DNA from: Zygnema circumcarinatum
Taxonomy: Eukaryota; Streptophyta; Zygnematophyceae; Zygnematales; Zygnemataceae
Direction: 5' to 3'
DNA length: 64,000 nt
Assembly (NCBI GenBank): GCA_037447605.1
Contig: CM074809.1
Coordinates: 62,001 to 126,000, forward strand
Below are positions 1 to 12,650 of this stretch, in pieces (positions within the stretch are counted from its first letter, which is position 1; every line of letters begins with the position of its first letter). The translations under genes were made by a program, and so were the position numbers. The notes beneath the pieces are model-generated. The model searched no databases and was not told where the DNA came from. It saw only the letters and a list, made by a program, of their open reading frames with translations.

Positions 1-3000
1 TTAATGTATTCTCCCGACATGCAAGCGTGGTGACACTGACCCTGCCAAGTTCTGTCAACTGGCGACCGTTCTTCGCCAACGACACAAACGATCAGAGTTC
101 GTGTGGTACTATTCTTGACCACTTTTGGTGGTAATGTTAAGTCATGATATGAAAGCCTTGGTCCAAAACTCCTGACAAAAACAGCTCCTTGGTCCTTGAC
201 AAGTTTCATTGTGGTTTTCCGTCAATTGTCACACGCAGTGGCGCAGAGAACATGGAGCTCCAGTTTTTTTTGGTATTGCCATCTAGTTGGTGGAGTTATA
301 CATTGCTCCATCAGCAAGCAGATCTAGCGTGCAAAACCATGGCATCTTTGTGCACTGCATGCAAATTGTTGTAGTCTGCAGCAGTGCTGTGTGCTAAAGG
401 AAAGGAGCACAGGTGAACAAATCCTGTGCATTATCAAGGAAAGAGAAACGTAAAGAGTTATTGAAGTGATGTGATGTGAGTGGTCGTAATACTTTTTTGG
501 ATTGTTTGCAGGATCTTGCTCCATATTTGCGGTTGTAGGGGCCATTGAAGGCGTGTTCAACTTTGTGTCGGGATCAAGCCCTCCTGTGTCCCTTTCCAAA
601 CAGCAGGTGCTCTCTTGTAACGGGAGCTGCACAGGCACCTGGCCTGAAAGGACGATGGAATACGTTATCAGTATCAATGCGGGTCTGGCGTTAACTACTG
701 TGTATGGAAATTATGTTGGAACTGAACTACCTTGTCAGGTGAGCCTATTCACGAGAGGACACAAGCAACAGTTCAATTTCGAAGCGACTTGTTTGATATT
801 TGAATTTCTGAGAGTGTGTCATCACCGTTTGAAACTGAAACCGAAACTAAATTCGTAATCCGTGAGTGCGATCATTGACCTCTACATCTCCCTGCCTGTG
901 GCTGATCCTGCAGGCAGCGCCCGGGACAGCGAAGGTGCTGCGCTATGAAAAGCTGGCGGCATACAGTGAGTCGGCGGCGATGGCAGCGTTGTTTCGGCAG
1001 CCGCTCGCAGCCTACATGACGATGACCCCCAACTTCCTGCAGTGGGGATCGGTGAGAATAACCAGCTCTTCGCTTAGACGCTCCTCACGGGCTGCCTGCG
1101 TTCGTGAATGCATAGCGGGCTCAGTGTAGACCTGACGGAAGGCGCAGGCGCGTCTGACATTACACTTCACCTCTCCTTCCCTGCAGTGGGACATTTTCAG
1201 CGATGCAGAACAACAATGCACTTATGGATCGCCGCTTAATCATATGATAACACTGGTTGGTTACGGCGTCGAAAAAAATATTCCCTTCTGGATTGTCCGC
1301 AATTCTTTTGGTCCGACATGGGGCGATTCGGGATACGCACGCATCATGCGCAACATTTGTGGGATCTCTTCTGCTTCTATGCTGTATCCAGTCATTGCTA
1401 GTAAGTCATCAAAACGTTCCATTCCCGGTTGCCGTAGGGCTGACGGAGCCACTATTGTAGCTGTGACTTGCACATGTCGATCGTGTGGCTCGCATGAGTT
1501 TGCTGTTTGATTTTTGTGTAGTGGGCGAGTACCACTTCATTCTTCACGCTTGCCATATGTGTGTCGTACAATTTGCTTAAAAGGGATTATTTATCATGGA
1601 GGAGTGCGAAAACAGAGATGTAACGTTGACCCACTGGAGGTGTTCGCCTGCCGTGCACAGCTTCGAGCAGCAGTCCTTGCACTCCAATCAATCCGTGCGG
1701 GGCGGGTGTCTGCACAACTATTTCTGCAAGCGCGTACAACTGCACCTGTCCTGCCAACTACGTCAACGTTGTCAACAGCGATTCAACGCGAACTTGTGCG
1801 ATCTGTATGTGATGGCTATCCTCTTTCAAAAATCTAGCTCTCCATCTGTGAAAGCAAAGCCTTCGTAAAGTAGTGTCGTCATGCACGAACGTTTTTGAGT
1901 CCCTGTGTGTGAATGTCAGTTGTATAGAACCTTTGTCATGTTAAATTAGGAAATCCTGGTGGCATGTGACGATAGCTGTTGTGGGCAACCTGTAGATCCG
2001 TGACTTCAATACTTGCCTCCGCTGTTTGTTTATGTTTTAGTGAAAGCACCTCTCTGTTAACGACGCCCAATGTGAGAGCCAAATTAAAGAACCAACACAG
2101 AAACGTGTCCGGAGTTTGAAGTCCGTTTGACTGGCATGGGGTTTCGCGTTTTGATGATCAGGTGATGTGTGCGGAACATCACCCATAAACCCATGCGGCT
2201 CCGGCAGTTGCATCAACCATGGGAACGGCTTGTACCACTGCATCTGCTTCAAGGGCTATGTCCCTTCTGTCAAAAGCGACGGAAACCCCTCCTGTGCGGC
2301 GCGTAAGTCTCCTGCCTTATTCATGCGCAAGCACCGAGATACTCTCTCGTTTTCAAATCTCTGCTATAGAGGTCATGCAGGAAAGACCCGCTGAAGAGAC
2401 GACGGAATCAAGGAAGTTACTAATGAGCAAAGCTGAGGGTTGTGTAACTCATGCCACTGCGCCGCATCCCATTGATGCAGCTCAAGAGCTTACTCCCGCT
2501 CTTCCAAAAACATACACAGCGGCTCAGGGCGACAACTGCTACTTCATTGCAATTGCCTTTGGATTTACGCTTCAGCAACTCATAGCAGCTAATCCAAGGG
2601 TTGGAAGGGTAAGATTGCTTTTGATTTTCCCCTTCTTATTTCTTAAGCTAGGAAGGGGAGCACATTTCTGTGAATTTGACCAATATTGATCGAACATCTA
2701 GTGAACATTCTTTAACCAGTTAAGCTGGCTTTCTTAGACGTGGATGTGTACTGTGATTTGGCTCGTTTTTGTTAAGCGGAGGAAGGGAGAACTATGCAGG
2801 CTTCAGAATGTGCCAAAAATGAATGAGATGGTTTGCGGGTGGGACTTTCAGACCGTATGCAGCCCCCTTGCAGTGGGAGAGGTGCTTAACATTTCCTCCA
2901 CGGCAAATTACAGCTGCAAATCAACATATTCAATACAGACGGTGAGACTTGCCCTCAAGGGTGAACTTCTTTCATTGGCATGCGTTGAGTCGAGCATGAC

Positions 3001-4534
3001 GCGCTTGGAACAGCGGAGTCGTCGTCGTCGTAGCCGTCCATTCTGCTCGCGGGGCTGCGCCATAGCGTGCGTTGGGACTCAGTTGAGAGCCCGCCGGCCG
3101 CCGGTCCTGAGTCCTCCCTTTCCGTCCACGTGGCTGGCTGGCAGGGCGACACGTGTGCGTCGATCGAGAGTGACCTCGGGCTGCCACGTGGCGCGCTGAA
3201 CGCGTCCCTGAACCCCGGGCTCGCGTGCGAGGGGTCCCCCCCCCCGCCCGGCCTCGCGGGGGGGCTGCAGCCGGGGCAGCAGGTAGGCGAGCCGTTCCAC
3301 CCCCTCTCTTTTTGTCCCTCTTGTTTCAGCTGCTCCTTCTCAATCTCCTTTGCTGTTTTGCTCGTCCATGGCTTCCAAATCTTTTAGATTGTATGCATGC
3401 CAAAGCTAGCCCCCCTTGAGCGATAGTACGATGATCTTTCTGCTGTGCCCCCTGCAGGTCTGCATTGAGCTGGGACAGCCTGCTCCGTTTCGAATATGCA
3501 CCGCTGTCAACTTCGTGACAGATGCGGATCTCGCTCCACTAAAGAAAGGCAAAAGATGTACCACACTTCTTACGAGGCTATTAAAGGTTAAGGCAAGCGA
3601 CTTTTTCCAGATCAACGGTGGAATCAACTGCAACAGCCTTGTTACAGCGCAAGATGTAAGCATCAAAAAAACAAATCATCAAAAACCCGGGTTGCACTCG
3701 ATCTGAGGCTAGACATGAAAAAAAAAAGAAAAACCCGCCCTAAAATCGATGCAAATCATCGATTTAGGGCTTCAGATTTCTTTTGACAGTTGCAGTTCTC
3801 ATCCAACCCAGTTGTTTGTGCAACTGAGCAAACCTTGCTGTCGTCCATGAAATATTACTTCCTGCTGTGGGCATCTCTACCACTCCAGCGATGTCCTTTT
3901 AAATCTGCTCGTCTGTCTGACTCGCTTCGCCCCCCTCTGCCGCAGTTCTGCACCACCTACAGTGACCCGCCCACCTCGTGTCCGACCTACTACAAGTGGC
4001 AGGCCGGGGACACGTGCTCGAGCGTCATCGCCAAATTCTGCGGCTCGCGGACGACCCTCACGTGGACGCAGTGTCTCGGTGAGTGCCGGGAGGACGAGAG
4101 AGATATCCAGGGAGGGAGAACAGAGCCATCCTTTGCATTTCCACATTCCATTAGTTAGTTGGCGTGGTACTGTGGGCCGGTCCTTCTGGGTGCTTCTGGG
4201 TTGCAACCAGCCGGGTGGTGGGAACATCTGGGCCATGCGGTTGGATAGGGTGACTTGGGGGAGTGGTGGGAAAAGCGAAAGAGTGTCCCGTGGAATTTTA
4301 GGATTTTCTCTTCTCCGTTACACTGTGATTACTTTCCTTTTTAACTATCTCTGTCCACTTGCATTTCTCTTTCATTGCCTTTTTTTCGAATTCACTTTTA
4401 TCCCTTTTGCAAACGCAGGTCCAAACGCCGGAGTGTGTGTTGGGACAGGGAGCACGTGGTCTCCCGGACGCATCATTTGCGTGACCACCTGCATCAGCGT
4501 CACCGGCCTCCGCGTGCCCAACTGCTACGGCTAG
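1..4534 (+). CDS. Modular papain-like cysteine peptidase with EGF and LysM modules (5'-truncated by window edge)
   Basis: Predicted secreted C1-family cysteine endopeptidase. Exons read: <1-105, 512-738, 914-1051, 1187-1400, 1640-1804, 2162-2302, 2370-2608, 2807-2941, 3145-3282, 3458-3655, 3946-4078, 4419-4534; all junctions are GT-AG and phases agree. Exon 1 ends in NDTNDQSSCG and exon 2 continues SCSIFA, forming the papain active-site block with Gln and Cys present but Ser where papain has Trp. His lies in NHMITLVGYG and Asn in WIVRNSFGPTWGDSGY (exon 4). Two EGF-like modules follow (NPCGAGVCTT, NPCGSGSCIN), each in its own exon. Cys-rich LysM-like modules come next (QGDNCYFIAIAFGF, GDTCASIESDLGL, RCTTLLTRLLKV, AGDTCSSVIAKFCG), then the end RVPNCYG. 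The N-terminal part, a beta-trefoil in the paralogue at 6381-11900, lies outside the window. LysM suggests binding of chitin, peptidoglycan or another GlcNAc polymer; that is inference. Confidence 0.85.
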
Positions 4535-6380
4535 GCGAGGCCGCCCCCCCCCCTGGCTGGCCCGCCCCCCCGCCCGCCCAGAGCCGCTGGGCTCCGGAAC
4601 CTCGTGTGGGGGGAGGGAGGGGAGGGAGCGGACAGTGGCGGGGCTCAGGGGAGGAGGGCTGCTGCTTTTGCGGTCACGGCCCTGCGCGCTGCTGCGACTG
4701 CCATTACTGCGCGGACATGCGGTGGGTCGCGATGCCACAACTAGGGGCTGCCGGAAGGAAGGAAGGAAGGCGAAGCTGACTCGGAGGCGATGGTGTGGGC
4801 GAGATATTGGGTCGGTCGGGCATTAGCACCGATCGCACACAAGATGATGGGAAGAGGAATGCTTTTTAGAATTGCTTCACAAGCAAGCGATCAGGTACTC
4901 ATTCCGACTTTGTAAGTGGTGATCGCCGCCCAGTGGAGGCTGGCCTTAGTGTTACAATGCGTAGCGTCAGTGGCTCTTTCGCAGAAACTAGTGTCATTTA
5001 GGCACGAGAGTTAGAAGCATAAGCTTTGCTGTGGGAGTGTAAAAAAGCAACGTGTACGATATGACATTGCGCTTTCCCACAAGCAACCGGCGAGGAAAGT
5101 ACTTGCCCATGTTGTCTACTGAAAGCCACGGCAGCACGTCTTGTAGGAAAATCTAATCAGTCCTTAGTAGTCGCTGACCTGCCAGCAGAAAGAAATAACC
5201 ATTTTAGCGAATGCAGCCCGGGCGTGCATTGTAATTTGTAGTAGCCCCGGGGTTATTTATTTATTTTTTAATCGGAAGCACTCAATCGGGCATGCTTGGC
5301 GAGAAAAAATTACTGTTCAATGCATGTTTAATCTGCCACTGTAGTTGTTCTCTGAGAGTGGAAGGAAGTTCCAGCTGTCCACACCCCCATGGCTTTGGAC
5401 TCCCGCCCGCCTAGGGGAGGTGCACGCGGCCACAGAGGGTTGGGCGGAAACTCTGTCTCTGCCTCTCTCCCTCCCTCCCTCCCTCTGGCTGGCGGAGCGA
5501 GGAATGAATCGACGGCTGTGCGAGTGCGAGGAGGGTAGGTGCTCAGATCGAATGGCTGTTGAAGTCAAGAGAGAGCTGAAAAACCTTCTCCTCAAGTAGT
5601 ATGGAAGATAGCCTTGTCCTACAGCCCTTTACCAGGGAGAGACGCGTGTTCCCATTCCCATCCACAACGCACCCCCTCCCTCCCTCCTCCCTCCTCTCCC
5701 GTTCTGATCGCATTCCGGTGAACGAAGCATGGCATGGCGCGGTGCGCATCTCTCTCTGGTTTTGTCACGTCTCACTTTCGGGTACTGTGCTGGATGACCT
5801 CCTGATGCCACGCTACTTGGCGAGTGGCTCATTATTGACACGGAAGACGTGGACATTGCAGGCACAACTGAGGAAAGGGAAAAGCAACGACACACAAGTG
5901 AGGTGTACTTTTAATAAGGTGGTTGTACAATATCCGACGTCTGTGTATATACCTTTTGGTAGATCCGAGAATAAATACGCAATAAGGAAGCGGAAACGAA
6001 CAAAAAAACACGACAAGCCAATGAGAGCCGCCCACAAACAGGCGGATTTGGCGTGTGGTGTTTAGAACAGCTGTACATTAACGGGTTGCAATAATTCACA
6101 GTTACAAAACACAGTAGAACGGCGGGACACCTGGACGCAACGTAAGCTAGCCCCGCCCCCCCCCCGGGAAAATAGCCGACTTAAGAACTGTCCTACATAA
6201 TTGATAAAAATAAAAGCAATCATAGCAATTGCGCTACTTGATCGTACTCTGCAACAGCTTAGCGAGGGCACTCGGAAAAATTGCCCTAAGTGTCCTAGAA
6301 ACCATACTGACTTGTAGTTGGCAACTACTGCAATGTTTATTGGCGGCTTCCTATGTCTTTATTTGGACTTTCTCTACACC
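4535..6380. other. Intergenic region between convergent peptidase paralogues
   Basis: This 1.85-kb stretch separates the stop codons of two tail-to-tail genes, so it holds both 3' UTRs. I see C-rich and G-rich runs just after the first stop (4540-4630) and a short TC run near 5460-5490. An AATAAA-like hexamer lies at about 5970 on the plus strand. No open frame here resembles a known protein. Confidence 0.5.
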
Positions 6381-9300
6381 CTACCCGAAGCAGTTGGGCA
6401 CGCGCAGGCCCGTGTTGGAGTTGCAAGTGCCCACGCAGATAACACGGCCCACCTGCCAATCGCTCCCTGTCCCGACGCATATTCCGCTTTGGCTACCGAG
6501 GCACTGCACAAAGGAAGAGAAGGTAAAACTCAGGTAAAAAAAGTGGAGAAAAGTGCTTTCAGTGGTCAAAGCATTGCCAAGGGAGAGAGACAAGAGTGAG
6601 AAAGAGAAAGAAAAGGTGAATGAGAAGATGAGAGAGCGAGAGTGTGGGAGATGGTAAGAAATATTTAAGACAGGCAATAGGCTGACCGGATAAAAAAGGG
6701 GAAAAGAACACTAGTCTCACACTCGTCTTGGTGCAGTTCATGAGCTAGAAACTTGAAGGAAAAGGAAAGGGGCGTCGCATCACAGAGGGGGGATGAAGGG
6801 ACTCGTGCCTGCGTCCAGGTTTTCCCGCTGCGCGATCCGCAGAAGAGCGAGATGACGCTGCTGCACGTGTCGCCCCGCCTCCACTTGTAGTACACCGGGC
6901 AGGCCAGGGGCGGCTGCAAAATGAAACTCGTGCAAAACTGCAGCGCAACACAGCGTTCCGAAGATGTCAGGAGAGGAGAAACTCGCCATAAAATCCCTCG
7001 ATAATTACGAACAGGGTACGATAGAACACGGGACGCAGAGCATTCACACAACGGGAGGGGAGCAGTCAGCGGACCTGCATGGCGGGCACGAGGTTGTTGC
7101 AGTTGATCCCGCGGTTGAGCGCGAAGAACTGCCGCACCGTCATGAGACTCCTCTTCACGAGCGAATTGCACCGCTTCTTCTTCACGTCGCCCGCCACCAC
7201 TGCGTCCACCGACGAGCAAATTCTCGAGTCGTCCGGGACCCCTCTCTCCACGCACACCTGAACACAGGCCATGCAAAGGGAGGCAGGGCAAAGTTGAGCT
7301 CTTTGCAGAGTCTGTGGGATACTGCCTGCGCATGGAGCCTGAAGAGGGGGCGTTGCGTTACCTGTTGACCTGCAAGGTTGGGGTCTAAGCAGTCCAAGCC
7401 GGGATTTAAATCCTTGCTGAGAGAGCCCGGAGTTAGGTTCAGATCTACCTCGATGGAGGCACACGTGTCACCCTGCACATCTCAATTGCACAGTTGTTGG
7501 TGACGTGTTATATCGCAACAACATCGTTTTTAAAGGCGGTAGCTCTCATTAGTCATTGAATATCGAGCACTGCCTAGCAGAAAACAAGGCATCACCATGC
7601 TCGGCCTCTGATGTCTTCTTTATCAATAAACGCAGTTTAGTTTATCTACAGAATCCAAGAATACGAAAGATTCTTGTTTGAAACGTGTGCTCATCTCTAC
7701 TTGTTAACATATTCAACAAGTACGTGCAAGTAATAAGATCTATATTTGGATGACGTTTCACACAATGACGTTATTAAAAAGTAAAGCAACAAGGAAAGAG
7801 CATGCTTTCAGATGTATGGGCCCAGATCCACTTACAATCTGGACCGCGTACATGGATGTGCATTTGCTCGGAGTGGGTATGGTGATGACATCTCCGACCC
7901 GGAGGGTGGGGCACTGCACAGTGGCGGCCGCAATTCCGACTATCAGAGGGGAAGAGCCATTACAAACTGCGCCGCGTGCTTAGTGCTTTACTAGCGCTGA
8001 CTTCTCATCAAGAGCTCGGCAGTCCCTTACATTTATGGTTGGATTGGCGGCTTGCAATTGCTTTACAGTGAGTCCGTTTGCAAGCGCTAGTAATTTACAA
8101 GTGTCGCCCTTCAGTAGAGTGTAATTGAACGGTTGCGAGTTGCTGGTCTGCGCAGCTGCGTCGACCCAAAAGAGACGAATCCCATTTCAATTCCACATAG
8201 ATGGCATGCAGTTCTGCCTCTTACAAAGGGTTTGGAAGCTGACCATAACATCTGACCTACATCACTTTCCGTATGCAGAGCGTAGAGAGAAGTGCACATA
8301 CGTGTGACGCAAATCGGCTTCCCTTCCGACGTGCTGGCAAGGACGTAGCCGGCGACACACACGCAGCGGTAGGACCCCCCCCCGTCGTTCACGCACGTGC
8401 CGCCGCTGCACGGGTTGATGACGGCGGCCCCGCAGACATCGGCTGCACGCACGCACGCACCCACCCGCACGAGAATAACGTAAATTGTGAATCTGCTAAA
8501 TTACAAGAAATAGTTAAAGTAATCAAAGCAAGTAGCCAAAAAATATGGAATTCGAGAACAGTTCCCTTCTGCAGTAACGATGCATACATCCGCGCCCAGA
8601 GCTGTGACGACCCGCAGGAAAAGCACAAAGGAGCCCTTGCGGCAAGCAGGGGAGGGCTTCAAGGCGCGGCTCACTTGCAGCGCAGGTCTGAGTCCCGTCC
8701 GTGTTCCTAACCGCCGCGTAGCCGGAGGGGCATGCGCACGTGTAGGCGGCACCGGAAGGAGTGCAGACTCCCCCTCCACATGGGTTCAGAGGCAGGCATG
8801 GGTTCGGATTCGGCGCTGCATGCATCATACGAGTTACCGCAAAGAGTAAGCTCACACTTTCTAAGGCAAGTGATAAGTAGAAGTTTCAAGTTTCTTGCCG
8901 CTTTAATTCGCCAGCAGTTACGTGAACCAATGAAACTTTAATACACAACGTTGTGATCTCCTCTGGAGAAAGAAAGCAGCTGGGGGTTCTGATGCCTTCA
9001 GGCACACATGCGCCACTTTCTGAAAGGACAAAAAGCCTTGCTGGTTTTGCATCGGTTCAAAATTGCATGACGTCGCTTGAGAGGTGGATCGTCGAGTACT
9101 TACAAGCCATGACCGGGTATATGGAAGGCATGGTTCCGATTCCACAAATGTTTCGAAGTATGCGAGCGTATCCATTTACTCCCCACGACGATCCAAACGA
9201 GTTTCGAACAATCCAAAAGTCTACGGCGTTCTCTGACCCGTAACCGACAAGCGTCACAACATGCGAGAGCTGCGCTCCTGGGACGCAGCTTTTGCTTGCG

Positions 9301-11900
9301 TCGGTGAAAATCGCCCACTGCCAACCAGCAAGACAAGCAGCCCTGTTCAGACTGTGCTGCCCAAAACAATGCACAAATTCCACTGAGCGTCGAACATATT
9401 GCCTTTGCTGAGTATCCCCAGACATTGGAACAAAACAAGAATACATTGAACGATTCTCCTCCGTATTGACTTGCCCACAAAGTGAGTCTTACCGAGGACC
9501 ATGCCACGAAGTCATCCGTGAGCACCATGTACGCCACGACGGGCTGTGCGCTGAGTGCCGCCACGAGGGCGGGCGGGGACAGGGCCGGGACCTGCTCGTA
9601 CGCCACCACTCGCGCCGTCCCAGGAGCTGCCTGCACACCACAGAAGTAGCAGCACATGGAAACGGCGCCGGAATCAGCCACAGACAGAGCAGCTAACGCC
9701 ACGTCCATTTCCTTTATTCGCGAAGCAGAGGAGGTTCCCGCACAGCGCCAGCAGACATAGCAGATCAGAGAGCAGATGGTCCAGGAAGCGTCGCAAGAGC
9801 AGCATCCCTTTGTCACGCACCTTGCAGGGTGCTTCTACCGCGGTGTATCCGCCATAGTCGGCCGCGCCGGCCAGCCCTGCGCTGAGGCCGACGAGGTACT
9901 GCATCGACCGCTCGGGCCACACTCCTGCGCAGCTGCCGTTGCAGTCCAAGACCTGCTGCTCCGAGAGAGATACAGGAACGCGGGGATTGTACAGAATGTT
10001 GTACAGGCCCTCCACGGATGCAACGACTCCAAAGATAGAACAAGATCCTGCACATCTTCAGAGAAGAGTAAGACTCGCTGTTTTTCTGTTAGTGGTTTGC
10101 CGGAAACAATTACGAGTCTCGTCAATAAGATCATCTATAATTCTAGCTTGGCAAGTCAAATCTGCAACCTGCCACTTTTTGCTGAGGACCTAACACTGTA
10201 CATCCCATAAACAGCAACTTGAAGATTGGGTTCACATGACAGTGCAACTCTGAAAGAGCACGGTGAAGGCGGACGGCGGAATCAAAACAAATGCGTTGCT
10301 CCAACACCACGTACCGCAGGAACTCTGGTCGTTGGTATCATTCGAAAAGACGAGCCGCCAATCACTGGAAGCTGGAGGCGTAGTAACAACGAGACTCGCA
10401 TGCCGGGAGAAGGCATTCAATCCGAAAGTGATGCTCGCAGAAACATCGGGGAAAGTTAAACCCGAGGAGGCTGCCAAATGCAAAACCAGCTACAACCCAG
10501 TCAGCACCTGTAGTGCAGTAGCACGGCAGGACGGCTTCGTCGACAAGCTATTCACCGCTAGCACAGAATACACTCTCAAACTTTGTGATTCAGAAATGGA
10601 TGAACAACTGCATTTGTAAGCATGAGAGAGGAACTGACAAGCTTTGCCGTTGACAGTGGAGAGCGCCGCGGGCAGCCATAGCTGTTTGCTGATCGCCCCG
10701 CTCGTGGTGGGCAGGCACGCTCTGAGGACGACCTTGGAGGAAGCAGAGCCGTCGGATTCGAGGCAGAGCTTCGCCGACACGCTCTGCCACTGTACGGCCG
10801 CGTCGTACGGCCGCACAAACAAAGGCTGCCAGAGCTGGGTGGAGCTGTTCGCGCAGTCTGCGGGAGCAATAGGGAGGGAGAACACTCAGACTCAATAAGC
10901 ACGGCAATGTAGAGAGTGAACTTCAAGCAGAAGGATTGAAATGTTGTTTGGAGCATCAAGAAGAAGTGAAGGACCAGCAGCACAAGGAGCAGAGGAGCAG
11001 CAATTGTCCTGTTGCTGACCGGCTTGCCTGTTGTTCGATAAGGATAAATGAATGCTTGCTTTCTGACCCAATAGATTCATCTTTGCAAGGCCTGGAACAA
11101 TTGTCTAAAGGAGAGAGCTTTTGAGGGCCTGAAGCAACTGTTACGATGCAGCATTTTTATCACAGATGTTGTTGCTGTCTGAGAGTCGATCCCCACAGAA
11201 CATATGAGTCTACTCACCGCTCTGTATCAACTGCACTCCAGCAAGCTTGTTAACGACCGGGATATCCAAACATTTGTTCTGAAGCGTTTCTTTGAACTGA
11301 AAGCTTCCATTTTTGGAAGACAAGCTCCAAAGTCCTCCAACGTTGAAATCAAAACCATTAGGATCTGGACAGGAAGCAGAGAAGGTCGTCTGAATAAAGT
11401 CTGCTAAGCGAATTTCTTTCAAGATATGCCGAGGGAGGACGCGACCAATGACGAGTGTGCGACACAAGTTTGAAATCCACTACTACCTCAGATGCTCTAT
11501 CATGTTTGATGTCTGCATACGCAAGGAGAGAGCCGTTATCCTCCTAAACGAGAATAAGAGAGTAGACACTTCCTAATGTCTATGTGAAAGCTGCACGAAG
11601 TCCTATGAACCCCAGCACGCTGCCATTGGGGACTGAAAGCGAGAGACGGCACGACTCACATGCGGAAAGCGCGATGGTCCCCCCATTCGCGGTAGAATTG
11701 CCTTCGACCGACCACGGGTTGAAGGAAACGGAGGGCTTCACCAGAAAGCGTCCTTCGGGCGGAGAAAGCCATCGCAAGGAGAAAGGGTCTGCAGGCACAA
11801 GCATTGACGAAGCGCCATGACGATTCGAAGGAGCAATTGCGGAAACAAACAAGCTTTCCCAGAAAAACCAGAAATAATTTCAAACTAGCCAAGTTTCCGA
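6381..11900 (-). CDS. Modular cysteine peptidase: beta-trefoil, papain-like, EGF, LysM (paralogue of 1-4534)
   Basis: Same family as the gene at 1-4534, in opposite orientation, with more of the N-terminus visible. Exons in transcription order, some borders approximate: ~11900-11660, 11389-11218, 10857-10508, ~10480-10315, 10047-9821, 9630-9493, 9317-9104, 8815-8675, ~8443-8302, ~8170-8031, 7966-7836, 7472-7362, 7257-7075, 6937-6809, 6503-6381. The N-terminal exons carry beta-trefoil-like repeats of the ricin-B lectin fold (NKCLDIPVVNKLAGVQLIQ; KLCLESDGSASSKVVLRAC). A short linker with NAFSRHAS leads to the catalytic domain: DQSSCG+SCSIF, SHVVTLVGYG and WIVRNSFGSSWG supply Cys, His and Asn. 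EGF-like (NPCGGGVCTPSG, NPCSGGTCVNDG) and LysM-like modules (KGDTCKLLALANGLTV, GDTCASIEVDLNL, RCNSLVKRSLMTV, RGDTCSSVISLFCG) follow, ending RVPNCFG. The start codon and signal peptide were not located; the 5' end is uncertain. Confidence 0.8.
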
Positions 11901-12492
11901 CTTGAAGATGACTCGCTTCGAAACATACACAAGGCCAGAAAAGTCCATGCCACCTCCACATACTTGCGGTCCGACAAGGGACAAGTGTGCAGGTATTCTA
12001 CAAAGAGAGTCGCACTGCCATAGCCGGCATTACTTTGACGAAGGGCTGCACTGACCTGAAGCTGGCGCCGTCGAGTTCTTTGGTAGAGGAGCGACCGGCA
12101 GCACTGCAGCAGGTCAAGCGAACCCTCCACATCAGCACTTGGCATCACCACCTCCATGCCCCTCTCGCCGTCCGCATGCCGTGCCTATCCCGGCGACGAC
12201 TCATGCCATGCGAACGGATCGCACTTGCAAAGCAACGAAGCTCCAAGACTTTGGAGGGCTCCCTTCCTGGTCCTAACCTTCAGACTCGCGAGGAGCGTAG
12301 CCAAAACGTCAGTCGGATGCAGCCATGGCCGGTAGGGTTGAGCACTCACCCGTCGCCTTTGCGCGAAGCTGCCGGCGAAGGAGCCTGCTCCCATGGCCGC
12401 CTCGTGTGCCTTGCCCGCCTGCCGCCCACGCCCATCCTATTCATTGCGTTATGGACTGGAACCATGGCTCTCCTGCCCGCCCTCATGGGTCG

Positions 12493-12650
<158 letters not shown>

